A stretch of DNA of 64,000 nt from Nannochloris sp. 'desiccata' (lineage: Eukaryota > Chlorophyta > Trebouxiophyceae > Chlorellales > Chlorellaceae): the NCBI GenBank assembly GCA_019044685.2, contig JAGTXX020000006.1, positions 1,321,501 through 1,385,500 of the forward strand, given 5' to 3'. Position numbers and translations under genes: made by a program. Below are positions 10,609-21,253 of this stretch, piece after piece; positions within the stretch are counted from its first letter, which is position 1, and each line of letters opens with the position of its first letter. Under the pieces are notes generated by a model. The model was not told the origin of the DNA. It did not search any database and saw only the letters and a program-made list of their open reading frames with translations.

Positions 10609-12116
10609 CTAGAACCTTGACGGCGCAGAAATGAGGCCTGGGAATGCTGAGGGTAAAACTTCCATGTCTTCAGGTGGAGTATTCGCAATGCCTCCATCTT
10701 CCTCGTCATCGCCGACATGGTAACCTGGGGGAAGAAAAAAAATGGTAATATCCCTAGTTAGATCTACCTCGCTTCCTCTTTTTTCAAATCTTCATTTCAC
10801 TAAAAGAACCGAATGCTTACCATAGTTATCCTCAAGTTGAATTTCTTCCCTCGGTTGTTGTTGTTGTCTTCCAGGCAGCAGCGGGGGCCCAGCAGCACCA
10901 TTCCGGACTGCCCCTGGCTCTTGTTCCTCTTGATAAGCTGCGCTATAAGGATTGTCTATGGTAGAAACGACAAGACGAGCTTTCACATACCCTCCATATC
11001 CATCTAAGAAGTGAGAGACCACTACAAGAGGTTGCGACGGCTCATTAAAACTAAGTTCAATATTGGTGCCTATCATTTCACTGAGCGTCAGCATTGCTTT
11101 AAAATCTTTGATATTGAAAATAATCTCGACTACAGAGTCCAGAGAGTTGCTATAACTGGCAAAAGGTAAAGTATTATAGATAGATATCATCGCGTGAAGA
11201 GAGTCGTCGATCTGGCTTTTATTGGGATCTATATAGCTTTTAAATTCGACCGTAGGTGCCCCGCAACTATTGGTGCCACCACCACCGCCACCACCACCAG
11301 TCTCTTGAGGGTGAGCAATTAACGCCACCTCTTCTACCCGATGATGGAATGTTGACAGATATTTGATCATGGATGCTGGCTCGACGATAACACGAACAGG
11401 AAGGCTTTCTATCTCTCCCATAACACTGACTTCTCGGTCAATCACAGGGAAAGTATACTTCTTAACTAAACCTGAATATAAAGCATTAAATACCGAGAAA
11501 AAACAAAATTTAAGGATCAAGTATGATCTTTTTATCCACTCTAGTTGCTTGCATCAACTAGCAACAAGAGGTGTTGACTTTAATTGATTGAAGTTTCAAC
11601 TTACCATTTTCGCAATCTACAGTGACGATAAGGCGGCACTCGTCGACAGGGAGCTCAAAAGTGATGTTTTCAATCTTTTGGGAACGGAATGGCGCTAATA
11701 CATTCTACAGGCAGCAACGATGGAGATAATTAATGGGTTATCGTGGTGATTAAAGATGTTGAGGATATTGGGGGAGTAAGAACATAAAAGCTTGCCTTGA
11801 TCGGGACGACCGCTTGAAGAAGAATGCAACCAAAAATTGCATAATTGCCAAAGAAGTCAGCGCTGCAGGTTAATGCTAGATGCGCAGTCTGTGTCTTGCT
11901 AATTGTAATGAATTGGACCTGTAGGGAAAGAATTATTTAGAACTTAAGTCGCAGATCATTTTTAAAGAGATGGACTGAAATTTGATCACGTACCTCGTTT
12001 GGTGTTGCGCAGATCATAAGCTCTGCTCCTACTTTGTTCAAACTGCGTAGACTGCCCCTGAATACCTTGACCTCTCGCTCCGAAAGAGAAAAAAGCAGGC
12101 GTGGCGATTCAGCCAT
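10609..12116 (-). CDS. RAD9: RAD9, subunit of the 9-1-1 checkpoint clamp
   Basis: PCNA-like subunit of the RAD9-RAD1-HUS1 ring loaded at damaged DNA to activate the ATR pathway. Five exons: 11994-12116, 11796-11918, 11605-11704, 10821-11471 and 10609-10724, giving 370 residues. The first ~260 residues follow the RAD9 clamp fold: VKVFRGSLRSLNKVGAEL at the start, the VDCENG/KKYTFP strands, and FNIKDFKAMLTLSEMIGTNIEL near the end of the second PCNA-like domain. The C-terminal tail is Gln-rich, then acidic (HVGDDEEDGG), as in RAD9 tails that are phosphorylated to bind TopBP1. A run of eight glycines (codons near 11282-11306) sits in a loop. Intron 2 (11705-11795) needs a GC donor. Confidence 0.85.
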
Positions 12117-12460
12117 AGTGATCTAAAAGTTTATAATGAAAGTGGTACGAATCGGCTTCTTATAGGGCCATCATTCGATTCATTTCTAACTGTGAATTGA
12201 ATTAAGTTGCAAGAACCAGTACAGTTTCACCTATGTTGAGGTTTGATTCAAAACACTTTGGAGGAAGGCAATTTTTCCAATTTTTTCCCTCAAATTTTTC
12301 ATCTCCCTCTATTCTTTCTCATTAAATTTGTACTTGACAAATGAATAAAGACTTGGAAATTTCATTGCATCCCCCAATCAACATCTTTTACTCGAGAATT
12401 TATCTGCAATTCAAATTTGGTGTTTGACATGCATCTGGCTTAGAACTTAGGAATAGTGCA
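12117..12460. other. Shared promoter region of RAD9 and METTL18
   Basis: A 344-base AT-rich gap between divergent start codons. No TATA box, repeat or RNA gene is evident. Confidence 0.5.
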
Positions 12461-13734
12461 ATGTTTAAATTCAATTTCAATCCAGAGAATACTAATGATA
12501 CCAAGGAAGATAGCCCTCAAGCTGCCGCTGATTTGCTTCCTTCAGAAGAGATATTTCCAAATGGCACGGCAAGTTTCCTCGTCTCCTCTCGCCGTCTTTT
12601 CCTACGCCTTTTGTCTCCTCCAAAGGCTAACCTTTTTCCTTTCAAAATTTTTGCAGGGTTCAGAATTAACATGGGATGGTATTGAGCTATCGGATACCGT
12701 TGTTGTTCTCAAGGTGAGACAACGAATTGACTTCCCGTCATCTACCCCCACTTTTATTTTTAGATTTTCATAACCCACCGCCGTTGCTAAAGTCAAATTA
12801 ATCCAAAATTGATAATACAGGGAAGAGTTAGTGATACAGATGCTTCAAAAGCATTACAGCAAGAAGGTGTTTTACATAGCGATCTAATCCCTGGCAAATA
12901 TGAAGGTAAGAAAGCAGCAGATCATCAGCACAGATTAAATTTATTTATTTTGTCGGAAAACTTTTGATTCAATTAAAAGGCATTGCACAGAAGTTAAAGG
13001 GACTGAATCCTCCTCTTCTTTGAATAACTGACTTTAAAAAGGTGGTTTTAAGCTATGGGAAGGCGGCATTGATCTCGCTCGCTATCTCGTAGATACAGTC
13101 TTCTTCAAACCCTGCTCTGCTTCATTACGTGTCCTCGAGCTTGGCTGCGGCCATGGCATACCTGGAATCGTAGCCATGCTTGCGGGAGCAACCGTAGATT
13201 TTCAAGATTATAACGAACAAGTGCTAGAAATGCTCACCTACCCTAGTGTCATGGCAAATTGGCAAGCAAATAGAAGCAAACAGAGTCCTCCGCCACCTGT
13301 TAAATATTTTAGCGGTGATTGGGGGACGCTTGGAGCTTTATTAAAAGAGATTAATCTAGTTGGGATTTATGATATAATAGTGACGACAGAAACTATTTAT
13401 ACTTTAGATGGAATGAATAGATTGTTCCAATGCATTAAACAGGTAAAAGAGATTAGAAAAATGATTTTGTTCAAACCCGTCACAGAACTTAGTTCCGACA
13501 ACAAAGTCTCTAATCTTTTTGCATTTAAATTGTCTTTTTGCGATGCAGTGTCTTAGTAAATCTAACGGGGTATGCTATGTCGCTGCAAAATCCTTCTATT
13601 TTGGTGTAGGCGGAGGTATAGCTGCCTTTGTTGAGATGGTTGCAAAAGACGGAGAAATGAAATGTGAAGTAGTATCAACAATAGAAGATGGACTATCTAC
13701 TAAACGAGAGATCCTAGCCTTGAGATGGGTATGA
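12461..13734 (+). CDS. METTL18: Protein-histidine N-methyltransferase (METTL18/HPM1)
   Basis: SAM-dependent enzyme that methylates a histidine of ribosomal protein uL3 (known for yeast Hpm1 and human METTL18). Exons 12461-12568, 12657-12713, 12821-12905, 13042-13442 and 13549-13734 give 278 residues. Seen: IPGKYEGGFKLWEGGIDLARYL, which is the family entry motif; the SAM-binding VLELGCGHGIPG (about 114-125); VDFQDYNEQVLEMLT; FSGDWG; a TTETIYT post-motif; and the terminal AAKSFYFGVGGG. Intron 1 (12569-12656) has a GC donor (ACG|GCAAGT). A GT 18 bases downstream (GTCTCC) would also keep frame but is a much poorer site. The gene shares its promoter gap with RAD9. Confidence 0.92.
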
Positions 13735-13935
13735 AGAGAGACATGTGGAAAAATGAATTTCAAAGTCTAGAAATAAGATGGAAGTAATACAAGACAGCAA
13801 GTGCAAAGCTTGCGATTGGTCAAAGTGCTGACTTGGCTCTCTTCAGCTTATTGTTCTACTTCCATGGCTCTACTCGGTAAATCAAAGCAAAATTAATAAA
13901 CAGTTTATCTAAGAGTCACACATACGAGATACAAC

Positions 13936-14986
13936 ATGCCTGGGGCACCAGCGCTGCGATTGGGATTTATTGGAGTTGGGAAAATGGGTTCGTCAATGGC
14001 GTCAAATTTACTCAAGGCAGGCTACAAACTTTTCGTTTGCGACACAAATGCAGATGCAGTTAAAGACTTGGCAGCAAAACAAGGTGCTCAGATCGTAGAA
14101 ACGCCTCGTGATCTTGGATCCATTCCAGGTAAGCGAAATCCCGCTGATCTGAGGATATATTTCGACTCCTAAAAGCAAGAGCATCTAGCAATAAATCTTC
14201 AGAACTATTCATCTCGTAGGTCTAAGGGCAGTTATTAGCATGCTTCCAAACCCACAGCACGTTAAAGAAGCCTATCTAGGCCCAAACGGCCTATTTTCGA
14301 CCTCTCCTCACTCTCTCCAACCTTCTCTTCTTATTGATTCTAGCACTACGGACCCTGGCACAGCACGAGAGATAGCCGAAGCAGCAAGTTCACTTTTACT
14401 ACACCCAGACTCTGCTAATGCCTTCTCTACACGCTCTCCACAAATGATAGACGCCCCTGTCAGCGGCGGTGTTCCTGGTGCTGTTGGTGCTACTTTGACC
14501 TTCATGGCTGGCGGAGAAGCCTCTGCTGTAGAACATGCTGAACCTATTTTGCGTCATATGGGCAAAAGAGTTGTCTATTGTGGGAAAAGTGGTAGTGGTC
14601 AAGCAGCAAAACTTGCAAATAATTTGGCGTTGGCGATCCAAATGGCATCTGTTGCTGAGGGACTTAGTTTCGGCGTGCAGCAAGGATTAGATCCAGCAGT
14701 GTTGACGAGTATATTTAATTCTTCTTCAGCGCATTGTTGGAGTAGTGAAAAATATAACCCCGTGCCTGGACTGATGGATGGTGTCCCTTCTGCTCGTGGA
14801 TACCAAGGCGGTTTTTCAACTGCCCTCATGTTGAAAGATTTACGACTGGCCTTGACGGCAGCGGAGGCCGGTGACGTTAAGCTACCCATGACGAAGAAAG
14901 CATGTGATTTGTATCAACAATTAGCTGAAAAAATGGGGCCTAATTTAGATTTTTCTGCAATTTACAAATACGTGTACGAAACTTAA
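13936..14986 (+). CDS. HIBADH: 3-hydroxyisobutyrate dehydrogenase
   Basis: NAD-dependent oxidation of 3-hydroxyisobutyrate to methylmalonate semialdehyde in valine breakdown, normally mitochondrial. Two exons, 13936-14128 and 14220-14986, give 319 residues. Seen: Rossmann motif GFIGVGKMG (10-17), LLIDSSTTDPGTAREIA, substrate motif DAPVSGGVPGAVGATLTFMAGG, and the catalytic lysine in GSGQAAKLANN (Lys195). The C-terminal helix motif GGFSTALMLKDLRLAL is typical. No clear mitochondrial presequence precedes the Rossmann fold, so location is uncertain. Other beta-hydroxyacid dehydrogenases (tartronate semialdehyde reductase, GLYR) are close relatives. Together with MMAA it hints at active branched-chain and propionate catabolism. 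Confidence 0.88.
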
Positions 14987-15351
14987 AAAATATATAGAAA
15001 CGCACTCGACTGCCGTTTAATTTAATACATCTACAATTTGATTTGATTGTAATAAAGAATAAATAAATGAGTAATTGCACTTCTGGTTCCCATTTTGAAC
15101 ACACAAATCATCGTCGCTATTGATTACGTCATTGATAAAGTACCCACGGTAGTCCACGTGTTCGTAGTACACTGCTACAGAAATCTTCATTTCTCATAAA
15201 CCTATCCCAGTCCACCTTCTTCCAAATAAAACATATACATCTTAGTTACAGTCATACTTCGAGAGAAGAGTAATACGTGGAAAGGTACGATGACAGTATA
15301 AATAGCTGCAGTAAGGAAACGACAACAAGGCTCGACTTGATTTTTTTCTTT
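14987..15351. other. 3' flank between convergent genes
   Basis: AT-rich, with a TGTAATAAA string near 15047 that could act in 3' end formation of the dehydrogenase gene. A TATAAATA string near 15297 is probably irrelevant, because both neighbouring genes end here. Confidence 0.5.
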
Positions 15352-16104
15352 TCACAAAAGTAATTTTTTATGAAGCAACACCCTTCGAGGACGGTTCAAA
15401 GCTCGTGCTGTAGCTTCCTTTTCTTCAGCCTCAAACTGAAACCCACAATGGTCTATATATAAACTCCTTGCTGGAGTATTACTATGAATACAATGCACGT
15501 ATAAATGCTCTATTCCCAACTCAATAGAAATTTCCGTAGCTCTAAGAATTAAATTTTTAGCTAATCCCCTTCTTCGCATAGTTTCTAGCACACAGACGTT
15601 GCTCAGATAACCCCTTCTGGTTAGAGATTCAGTAGAATCTACAGGGAGGGTGCCTAGGAGCTCTTCAGAAGGTAATTTTGGCCCTATATTTATATCTAGA
15701 GTAGCTACCGTCCACTCTGGTGGTGCCCCTTGTTGAGGGATACATAGGGATGCATTATTTCGTATTGATCCTTCTAATGATGTAGCTATTAGTGGAATAA
15801 CTTTAGGGTTTTCATTCTTTACTGCGAGTTCTAATTCATTCCATTTTTCGTCCCCTCTCATCCTCAAATAAGCTTGGCGGGCAAAGTCGGTAGTTTGATT
15901 GCTTTCAAGGAAAATGGAAAAGGCTTGCGCGCGCAAATACGCAGCAGCACGGTATTCTATAGACGTTGATGCTTGCCTTATGATGATCCGATTGTCCGAT
16001 GGTGGTTTCTGAGCAGAGGAAGTGATCGGTAAGGTGGAACATGTTGTTGGAGCATGTTGTAATCGGTGTGAGCGAACGCACTTGTACCCACAAGCAGTGA
16101 GCAT
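15352..16104 (-). CDS. GNAT-family N-acetyltransferase, probably organellar
   Basis: A single exon of 250 residues. Residues 1-45 are basic and Ser/Thr-rich without acids until DNR, a likely plastid or mitochondrial targeting sequence. The GNAT core follows: YLSNVCVLETMRRRGLAKNLI (motifs C/D and A; acetyl-CoA loop R-R-G-L-A at about 178-182), ISIELGIEHLYVHCIHSNTPA, then SLYIDHCGFQFE (motif B). The arrangement resembles plastid GNAT proteins of algae and plants that acetylate lysines or N-termini, but the substrate cannot be read from sequence. It is divergently arranged with CCB4. Confidence 0.85.
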   Translation of the reverse strand: MLTACGYKCVRSHRLQHAPTTCSTLPITSSAQKPPSDNRIIIRQASTSIEYRAAAYLRAQAFSIFLESNQTTDFARQAYLRMRGDEKWNELELAVKNENPKVIPLIATSLEGSIRNNASLCIPQQGAPPEWTVATLDINIGPKLPSEELLGTLPVDSTESLTRRGYLSNVCVLETMRRRGLAKNLILRATEISIELGIEHLYVHCIHSNTPARSLYIDHCGFQFEAEEKEATARALNRPRRVLLHKKLLL

Positions 16105-16322
16105 AATCAGGCCAGCGTTGGGTAGTCTTCTTCGTAGGGAAAAGCCAGATTAATAAGGGGATGATGGACGGTTGTATTTCAAATAATTTTCCGAGCTGTT
16201 TTGGCCACCTAAAGAAAGCTTGCTTTTAAGCCCCAATTCCGGCCATAATACAGCATCTTGACCTAATGAGGTCCATTCATAGCTTGAGAACCACCATAGC
16301 ACTGCCATAGGTACCAGCAGCG

Positions 16323-17432
16323 ATGGTGGCTATCCAGACAATTGATTTGACACGTAGTGTCGGGTCTCCTCTTCGCAGACCAGTATTAGTCAATAGAATT
16401 TGCAAGCTATCGTACAGATCACCCCAAATAATATGCTCTGCAACTACCGTGCGTTCGCATCGACTTCACTAGCATCTTACATTGTCAAATTTCAATTTTC
16501 TGCCGTGTCGGTGATATTATTTTGTTCTCACCACCCTTATTTTTTCTTGCCTGCTTGCAGGATAAGAGCGACATTATTAGAGCAGTTCCTTTAGCTGCTG
16601 GAGCACTGGGTATCACCTCTGTTCTAGCCAACCGATTATTCTCGGGGGTAAGTCTTTCAGAAACAATCGGAAATCTATACTTTCCAAATAGGTCTAAAAC
16701 TAAGAAAAACCGCCACATGACTTTTCTAAACTTTACAAAATCAGATAACCATTTCTTGCTTTCTTTATAAATAGATTGAGCCTGCTTTGCTCGCAGCATC
16801 ATCCCAATCTAGAGCAGATGTCGTAGCAATCTTTCTCTCAGCAGTGCTTTGCCTCACAGGCCTACAATGGCTTTCCTTGAAACCCAAAGCGCCGAAGATG
16901 GTGGAGCTGGAGGGAGAACTAGTGAATTATTTTAGAGAAGAAATGCCACCAGCAGCAGTTCAAGACCTCGAGGCGTACGTTGTTTGTATATGAATGACAA
17001 TGAGCCACAAAAAAAAAAGAAACAGAAGCTGACTTCAATTCATTTTTTTTTTTTTGCAGTGCCTGGTCGGCCGTCAGTTGGGCAACAAAAGCCAAATTCA
17101 TGGTTGTTTTTAAGGATGAAAAGTGTGTTATGCATGTAGGGTGTATGTTGCCTGGCCACATTGCTGGTACTGCAGTACCTGGTCCTATTTGCCTCGAAGC
17201 TCAGCGGAAAGGCACCGGGAACTTTCTAGCAAATTTAGCTCTCTTCCCAGGACGAGCTGAATTCTACACCTACCTTCCAAGAAATAGTCAATCTGTTATT
17301 GTGCAGCCGTGTGGTGAGCGGGGTGTTGTTGTTATAGGATCAGGGACACAGAGGGCATTCACAGTGCTTGATCAGGCATGGATATCAGCGTGGAATGATA
17401 AATTGGAAGTCGCTTTGGAGAATTCCGCTTAA
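16323..17432 (+). CDS. CCB4: CCB4, cofactor assembly of cytochrome b6f (heme ci)
   Basis: CCB-pathway protein of the thylakoid membrane needed for covalent attachment of heme ci to cytochrome b6. Four exons, 16323-16448, 16561-16647, 16775-16974 and 17060-17432, give 261 residues. Residues 1-42 (MVAIQTIDLTRSVGSPLRRP...) form a transit peptide. Two membrane helices follow, around AVPLAAGALGITSVLANRLFSG and RADVVAIFLSAVLCLTGLQWLSLKP. The soluble C-terminal domain carries NFLANLALFPGRAEFYTYLP, NSQSVIVQPCGERGVVVIG and AFTVLDQAWISAWNDKLE, which match the CCB2/CCB4 family. CCB2 is the close paralogue; the LKP-K-x-V-LEGE region and the final block favour CCB4. Confidence 0.82.
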
Positions 17433-17823
17433 AAATATATCATGATAGATTCAAATTGGCCTTTATAGTGGGTTTTTCTCTAGGTGTCCATTCATTCAAT
17501 AGGACCCAGGCCCATTGTATTATATTCGTAGTAACATTACTTATGTTTTCTTTACAAGGTACAAAGGCAACTGTACTGTAACTTTGATGCCAAAGTAAAA
17601 GCTGAAAAAAGGGATCCTCTCTAAGCACACAAAAGGTGGAATCATATGAAATCTGTTGAAAATTATTCTACAAAATCATTTTAAAGATGAACCTATCTAA
17701 GAAAATCTATATCATACTGACATAAAATGGCATTATGACATGAGCTGCTGCGGTGGTGTATCATAACGTACTTATAATGTTATTCTACTGTTCATTTTAA
17801 AATCCATTATTTCGTTATTTTTA
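17433..17823. other. 3' flank between convergent CCB4 and Ycf54-like genes
   Basis: A 391-base AT-rich gap. Only chance frames (for example 17440-17628 minus) are present; no RNA gene or repeat is visible. Confidence 0.55.
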
Positions 17824-18680
17824 TCATAACGGGTTGCGCATGAAAGGCTCCCACCAACCGTACGCGTAGGGTGCGTACGGAGCAGTCCAGTTCTTAGGAG
17901 GGCTGAATTTGGGGACAGGGGCAGTGTTCTTGGTGGCATCATCAATGCTCATAGGGCCAAGATCGAGTTTAAGAACACGATCAAGACGTAATTTCATAAA
18001 TCTGCAGAGAGGACGATGAATAGAATTAAGCAATTGATAAACAGTAGAAGATAGAAGAGTAGATGGGTAAACTAATTATCAATATATCAAAGTAAAAGAT
18101 CTACTTACGTCATCCAGGTCTTGTCAGTGCATACGAGAGCGACACATGGTCTACCGACTTTTTTAGTTTCAGGGAATTTATCAAGCCAAGCAGGCTCAGA
18201 TACAAAGAAGAAATCGACATCGCGGCCAATTTCTTCATAATATCTCCTTAATTCACGGACCTGCTCTGCAAGGGCTTCGTTCTGAGGGTCGTTGAAGTAG
18301 AATTCTGCGTTGGCAACGAGGGCGACCCATTCAGGCTGCAAGATCGAAGATCAGAAAAAGGGTGAGAAAAGAGAAAGTTATGAGCTGAGTGGAACCCTAA
18401 AATGGCGAGAGACTCCCAATGCATTGAAAAAATGCTTCATGCTTACCGTTCCCACATTGGGGTTGACAGGGGCTCCTGCCTCCACAGGTGCAACTGAGCG
18501 CATGGTGACATCACGAGCACGGGTAGAGAGGAGAGTAGGGGCAAATGCAGGTGCAGCCTTGCATTTATGAGCAGAGAATGCCTTTATAGGGGCAGCATTC
18601 ACTGCCTGGGCAGCACGCTTGCTGCTGGCAACAGTTGAAGTAGCCTGAATGCGGGCATCGCAGACCAAACGGGCAGCCAT
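17824..18680 (-). CDS. YCF54: Ycf54-like protein (LCAA), chlorophyll cyclase subunit
   Basis: Accessory subunit of the aerobic Mg-protoporphyrin IX monomethyl ester cyclase in chlorophyll synthesis. Three exons, 18447-18680, 18109-18335 and 17824-18001, give 212 residues. Residues 1-60 are Ala/Ser/Lys-rich, a transit peptide. The core has ANAEFYFNDPQNEALAEQ, ELRRYYEEIGRDVDFFFV, SEPAWLDKFPE and CVALVCTDKTWMTFMKLRLDRVL, which align with cyanobacterial Ycf54 (DUF2488). The C-terminal tail is aromatic and Pro-rich (PYAPYAYGWWEPF), longer than in cyanobacteria. Red algal plastid genomes usually encode this gene, so a nuclear copy with introns and a transit peptide shows transfer from plastid to nucleus in this lineage. 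Confidence 0.88.
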
Positions 18681-19019
18681 TGTTATTAAATTTTAGTGGA
18701 AAATTGAGGGAATATGAAATGTATTGAAATGTAACTTGTTCAGAGCTTTAGACTGTCAATTTTGTACACGTAACAAACTTAGACGACGTGCCTAATCTGT
18801 AAGTTGCTGAAGATAGGCATGGCATGCTTTGCGACGTTCTTCGAAGCAGGCTAAATTTTGCGGAAGGGTTTCAATTCTGGGGGTTGTCGGCAATAAAAGG
18901 CCTAAAAACTAGCCAAGAAAGTTGCTAAATCAAACTTTCTGCCTAAGTATTCCTTCTAAAAGTATAGAAGCTTCTATTTTGCCGATCTCTACACTCCTAC
19001 CGGACGCATCTTTCAATAA
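18681..19019. other. Shared promoter region of the Ycf54-like gene and the coiled-coil protein
   Basis: A 339-base gap between divergent starts. A GGCAATAAAAGGCC string near 18889-18902 is the only TATA-like feature. Confidence 0.4.
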
Positions 19020-20069
19020 ATGAGGATTTCAAACCAATTAAGAGAAGACTCTGAAGAGATGTCTAGCTTAGCCAGCGACGCCACCCCTGATACCCAATCC
19101 ACCGGCGACACCAGCTCTTGCGATTTAGATTCTGATACCGAGACACCAAGCAGTCCCACCTCTAGTTTTGGCATTGCGAGCCCAAGGCAAGATCCCCCGG
19201 CCGGTGCACCCAGAACTTCTCCTGTCCCCAAGCTCGGTTTATCTATTCCCCGCCTAGATCTCGGTAGTGGAGGTGCTGGCCCTCCTGTGGAGACAGCGTC
19301 AAGAGGAGTAGGGGCACCCCCTATGTTGAAACCAGGCCCACTGAATCTTGGCAACTTGCAACGGGACACCAACAGCCCTATGACTAGTAAACAACCTGCC
19401 TCAGGAAGGAGTAAAACAACTCAATTGGCTGTAGAATTATTATCTCCAGCATTTAAAATAGAAGTAGATACTGCCGGAGCAGGATCTAGTGATATTACCA
19501 ACTTACAAGTGCAATGTGCCGGTAAATTTGGTGTTAGGCAAGATCGAGTTCAATTATATGCTTTGATGCCTATTTCTAACACAAATTACATCCCTGATGG
19601 GTGTGAAAATGTTGCCGTACATGTTCACGGGTCAGGTAAGAGAGCTTCCAATAATGCATTAAACGATGCCTTGTTATTTACTAAGCTTCAGAAACTTAAA
19701 TGAACTCCCCCCGCTCGGTTGCTCAATTTTCTTTCCTTTCCTGCAGACTTTTCATTACAAGCTATTGAAGAAGTCCTCTCTGAAAACCAAAAATTGAAGA
19801 GTCTGGCCCCACCATTACTTACAAGCAATCTTGCTAGTACCAACAGTAGTAGTGAGCTGGAATTGTTAAAACAAGAGGTTGCTCGCTTACGGCAAAGATT
19901 AACATCATCTGAAATGTTACGACATCGTGGTCAACAAGCTCTTCAAGAACTAAAAGAAGAGTTTGAGACTCTTCATTTTGATTTATTACAGCATACTGAT
20001 AATGTCTTGTCCGCTAGGACTCCTCGACCGGCTCTGGAATTGACAGCTGGAGGCACTGGCCAGGATTGA
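19020..20069 (+). CDS. Unknown protein: Ser/Pro-rich N-terminus, C-terminal coiled coil
   Basis: Two exons, 19020-19635 and 19747-20069, give 312 residues. I do not recognise the family. Residues 1-125 are low in complexity (Ser, Pro, Gly, Thr) with many S/T-P sites, probably disordered. Residues 130-215 (TTQLAVELLSPAFKIEVDTA ... GCENVAVHVHGSG) look like a small beta-rich domain. From about 215 there is a helical segment (IEEVLSENQKLKSL) and then a strong coiled coil (ELELLKQEVARLRQRL ... ELKEEFETLHFDLLQ). No signal peptide or membrane segment is seen. The coiled coil suggests a scaffold or cytoskeletal adaptor, but function is open. Confidence 0.75.
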
Positions 20070-20247
20070 CGGGATTTCTTTGATTCTTTCTAAAATTAAA
20101 GTTATTTTTCATTTATTTTTCTGTTTTGACGGCTCCTAATAAAGGGTGTGATACTTTACATATATGTAACAATTTATAATAGGTTGATCAGATAAGTAAT
20201 TGGTGCCATGAGATTGAAAAAGGTGTATTCTCTTCTAAAGATTTTTT

Positions 20248-20873
20248 TCATTGCTGCATCATTCCGGCCTGCTGTTGGAATTGAAACTTCAAGCCCGAAA
20301 GCTCCTCTTTCAAGTCTGTAAGAGCTCCTTGAACAGCAACAGCAGGTGGTTTCTTACCGCTAGTACGGACCTGCAGCGGATTAATAGTAGAAAAATTAGA
20401 TAAAACAGAACAAAATATAAAACACATAAATCAAGCAAAAAATGCCGTTATCTTTTGGCTTACCCTAATTAGCATTTGGTACTCTAGAGGGTGTGGAATC
20501 TTATATCCAGCAAAGATCACGTCAGAATCTCTATGTAATTGTCTGTAAAAAGGAGGAAAAAGAAGAGGAACGGGGGTTGGGAGGATGCCTCCAAAACCAA
20601 GACGGTAAAAACGGCGATGGAGCGGTGCCGAGAATAATTAAGACTTACGTTCGGAGCATATTTCCAATAGTATGATCTTCACGTTGAATGACAAAAGTTC
20701 CAGAGTTATCAAGCTTGGTATCTTTCTGATAGTCAATCCTGCAAACGAAAAAAAAATACAAAATGGTTAATCTTGTGCAGGTCTACAAACATATGAGCTA
20801 GAATTATGGATACTTACTTGAGCACCCCTTCTGGAACAACGAACTTTTCGTATCTATCAGGAGCATTACTCAT
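20248..20873 (-). CDS. RPB11: RNA polymerase II subunit RPB11
   Basis: Small subunit that pairs with RPB3 to seed polymerase II assembly, equivalent to the bacterial alpha dimer. Four exons, 20818-20873, 20649-20738, 20464-20542 and 20248-20370, give 115 residues, the family length. Seen: the start [42 protein letters not shown] (the alpha-like dimerisation motif), and [25 protein letters not shown], all near identical in spacing to human POLR2J. The C-terminal helix is Gln-rich ([11 protein letters not shown]). The motif set separates it from AC19 of polymerases I and III. It is divergent from the SUMO protease gene. Confidence 0.93.
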
Positions 20874-21253
20874 TGTTGCGGGATAAAGCTGTTGCTAACT
20901 ATTTTCTTATTTTAAAAGAGGCAATCGAAGCTTATATCAGGCAAATCCAAGAGTTATGTAGCGTTATACCTACGCTTCAAATTTGATATAAACAGTTACA
21001 AACTGAAATTGTTCGGTAAGGTGGGCTCCTATTAGGTCAGGAGCTCTAGAGCCCTGCGGCGACGCTGTGCTATGTCTATGGTTAACTCCCTCCAAATTTC
21101 TCCCAGTTAAAGCTTGAATACAGTGCTTAAACTTTATATTCTTCAAAACTATATCTCGTAGATTACGTTTCTAGCGTCGTTAAGCGTTCTGAATGACATT
21201 GAAGTCTCTGATCAGGGTGAAATAATTTAAACTGTTTAAAAATTTCAGGGCTT
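20874..21253. other. Shared promoter region of RPB11 and the SUMO protease
   Basis: A 380-base gap between divergent starts. A GCTCCT...AGGAGC inverted repeat lies near 21026-21045, too short to interpret. No TATA box is obvious. Confidence 0.4.

Noticed and set aside
12569..12586. Alternative GT donor for METTL18 intron 1 (CTC|GTCTCC)
   Set aside because: It would keep frame but is a weak donor, while the upstream GCAAGT matches the strong GC-donor consensus. Not fully excluded without transcripts.
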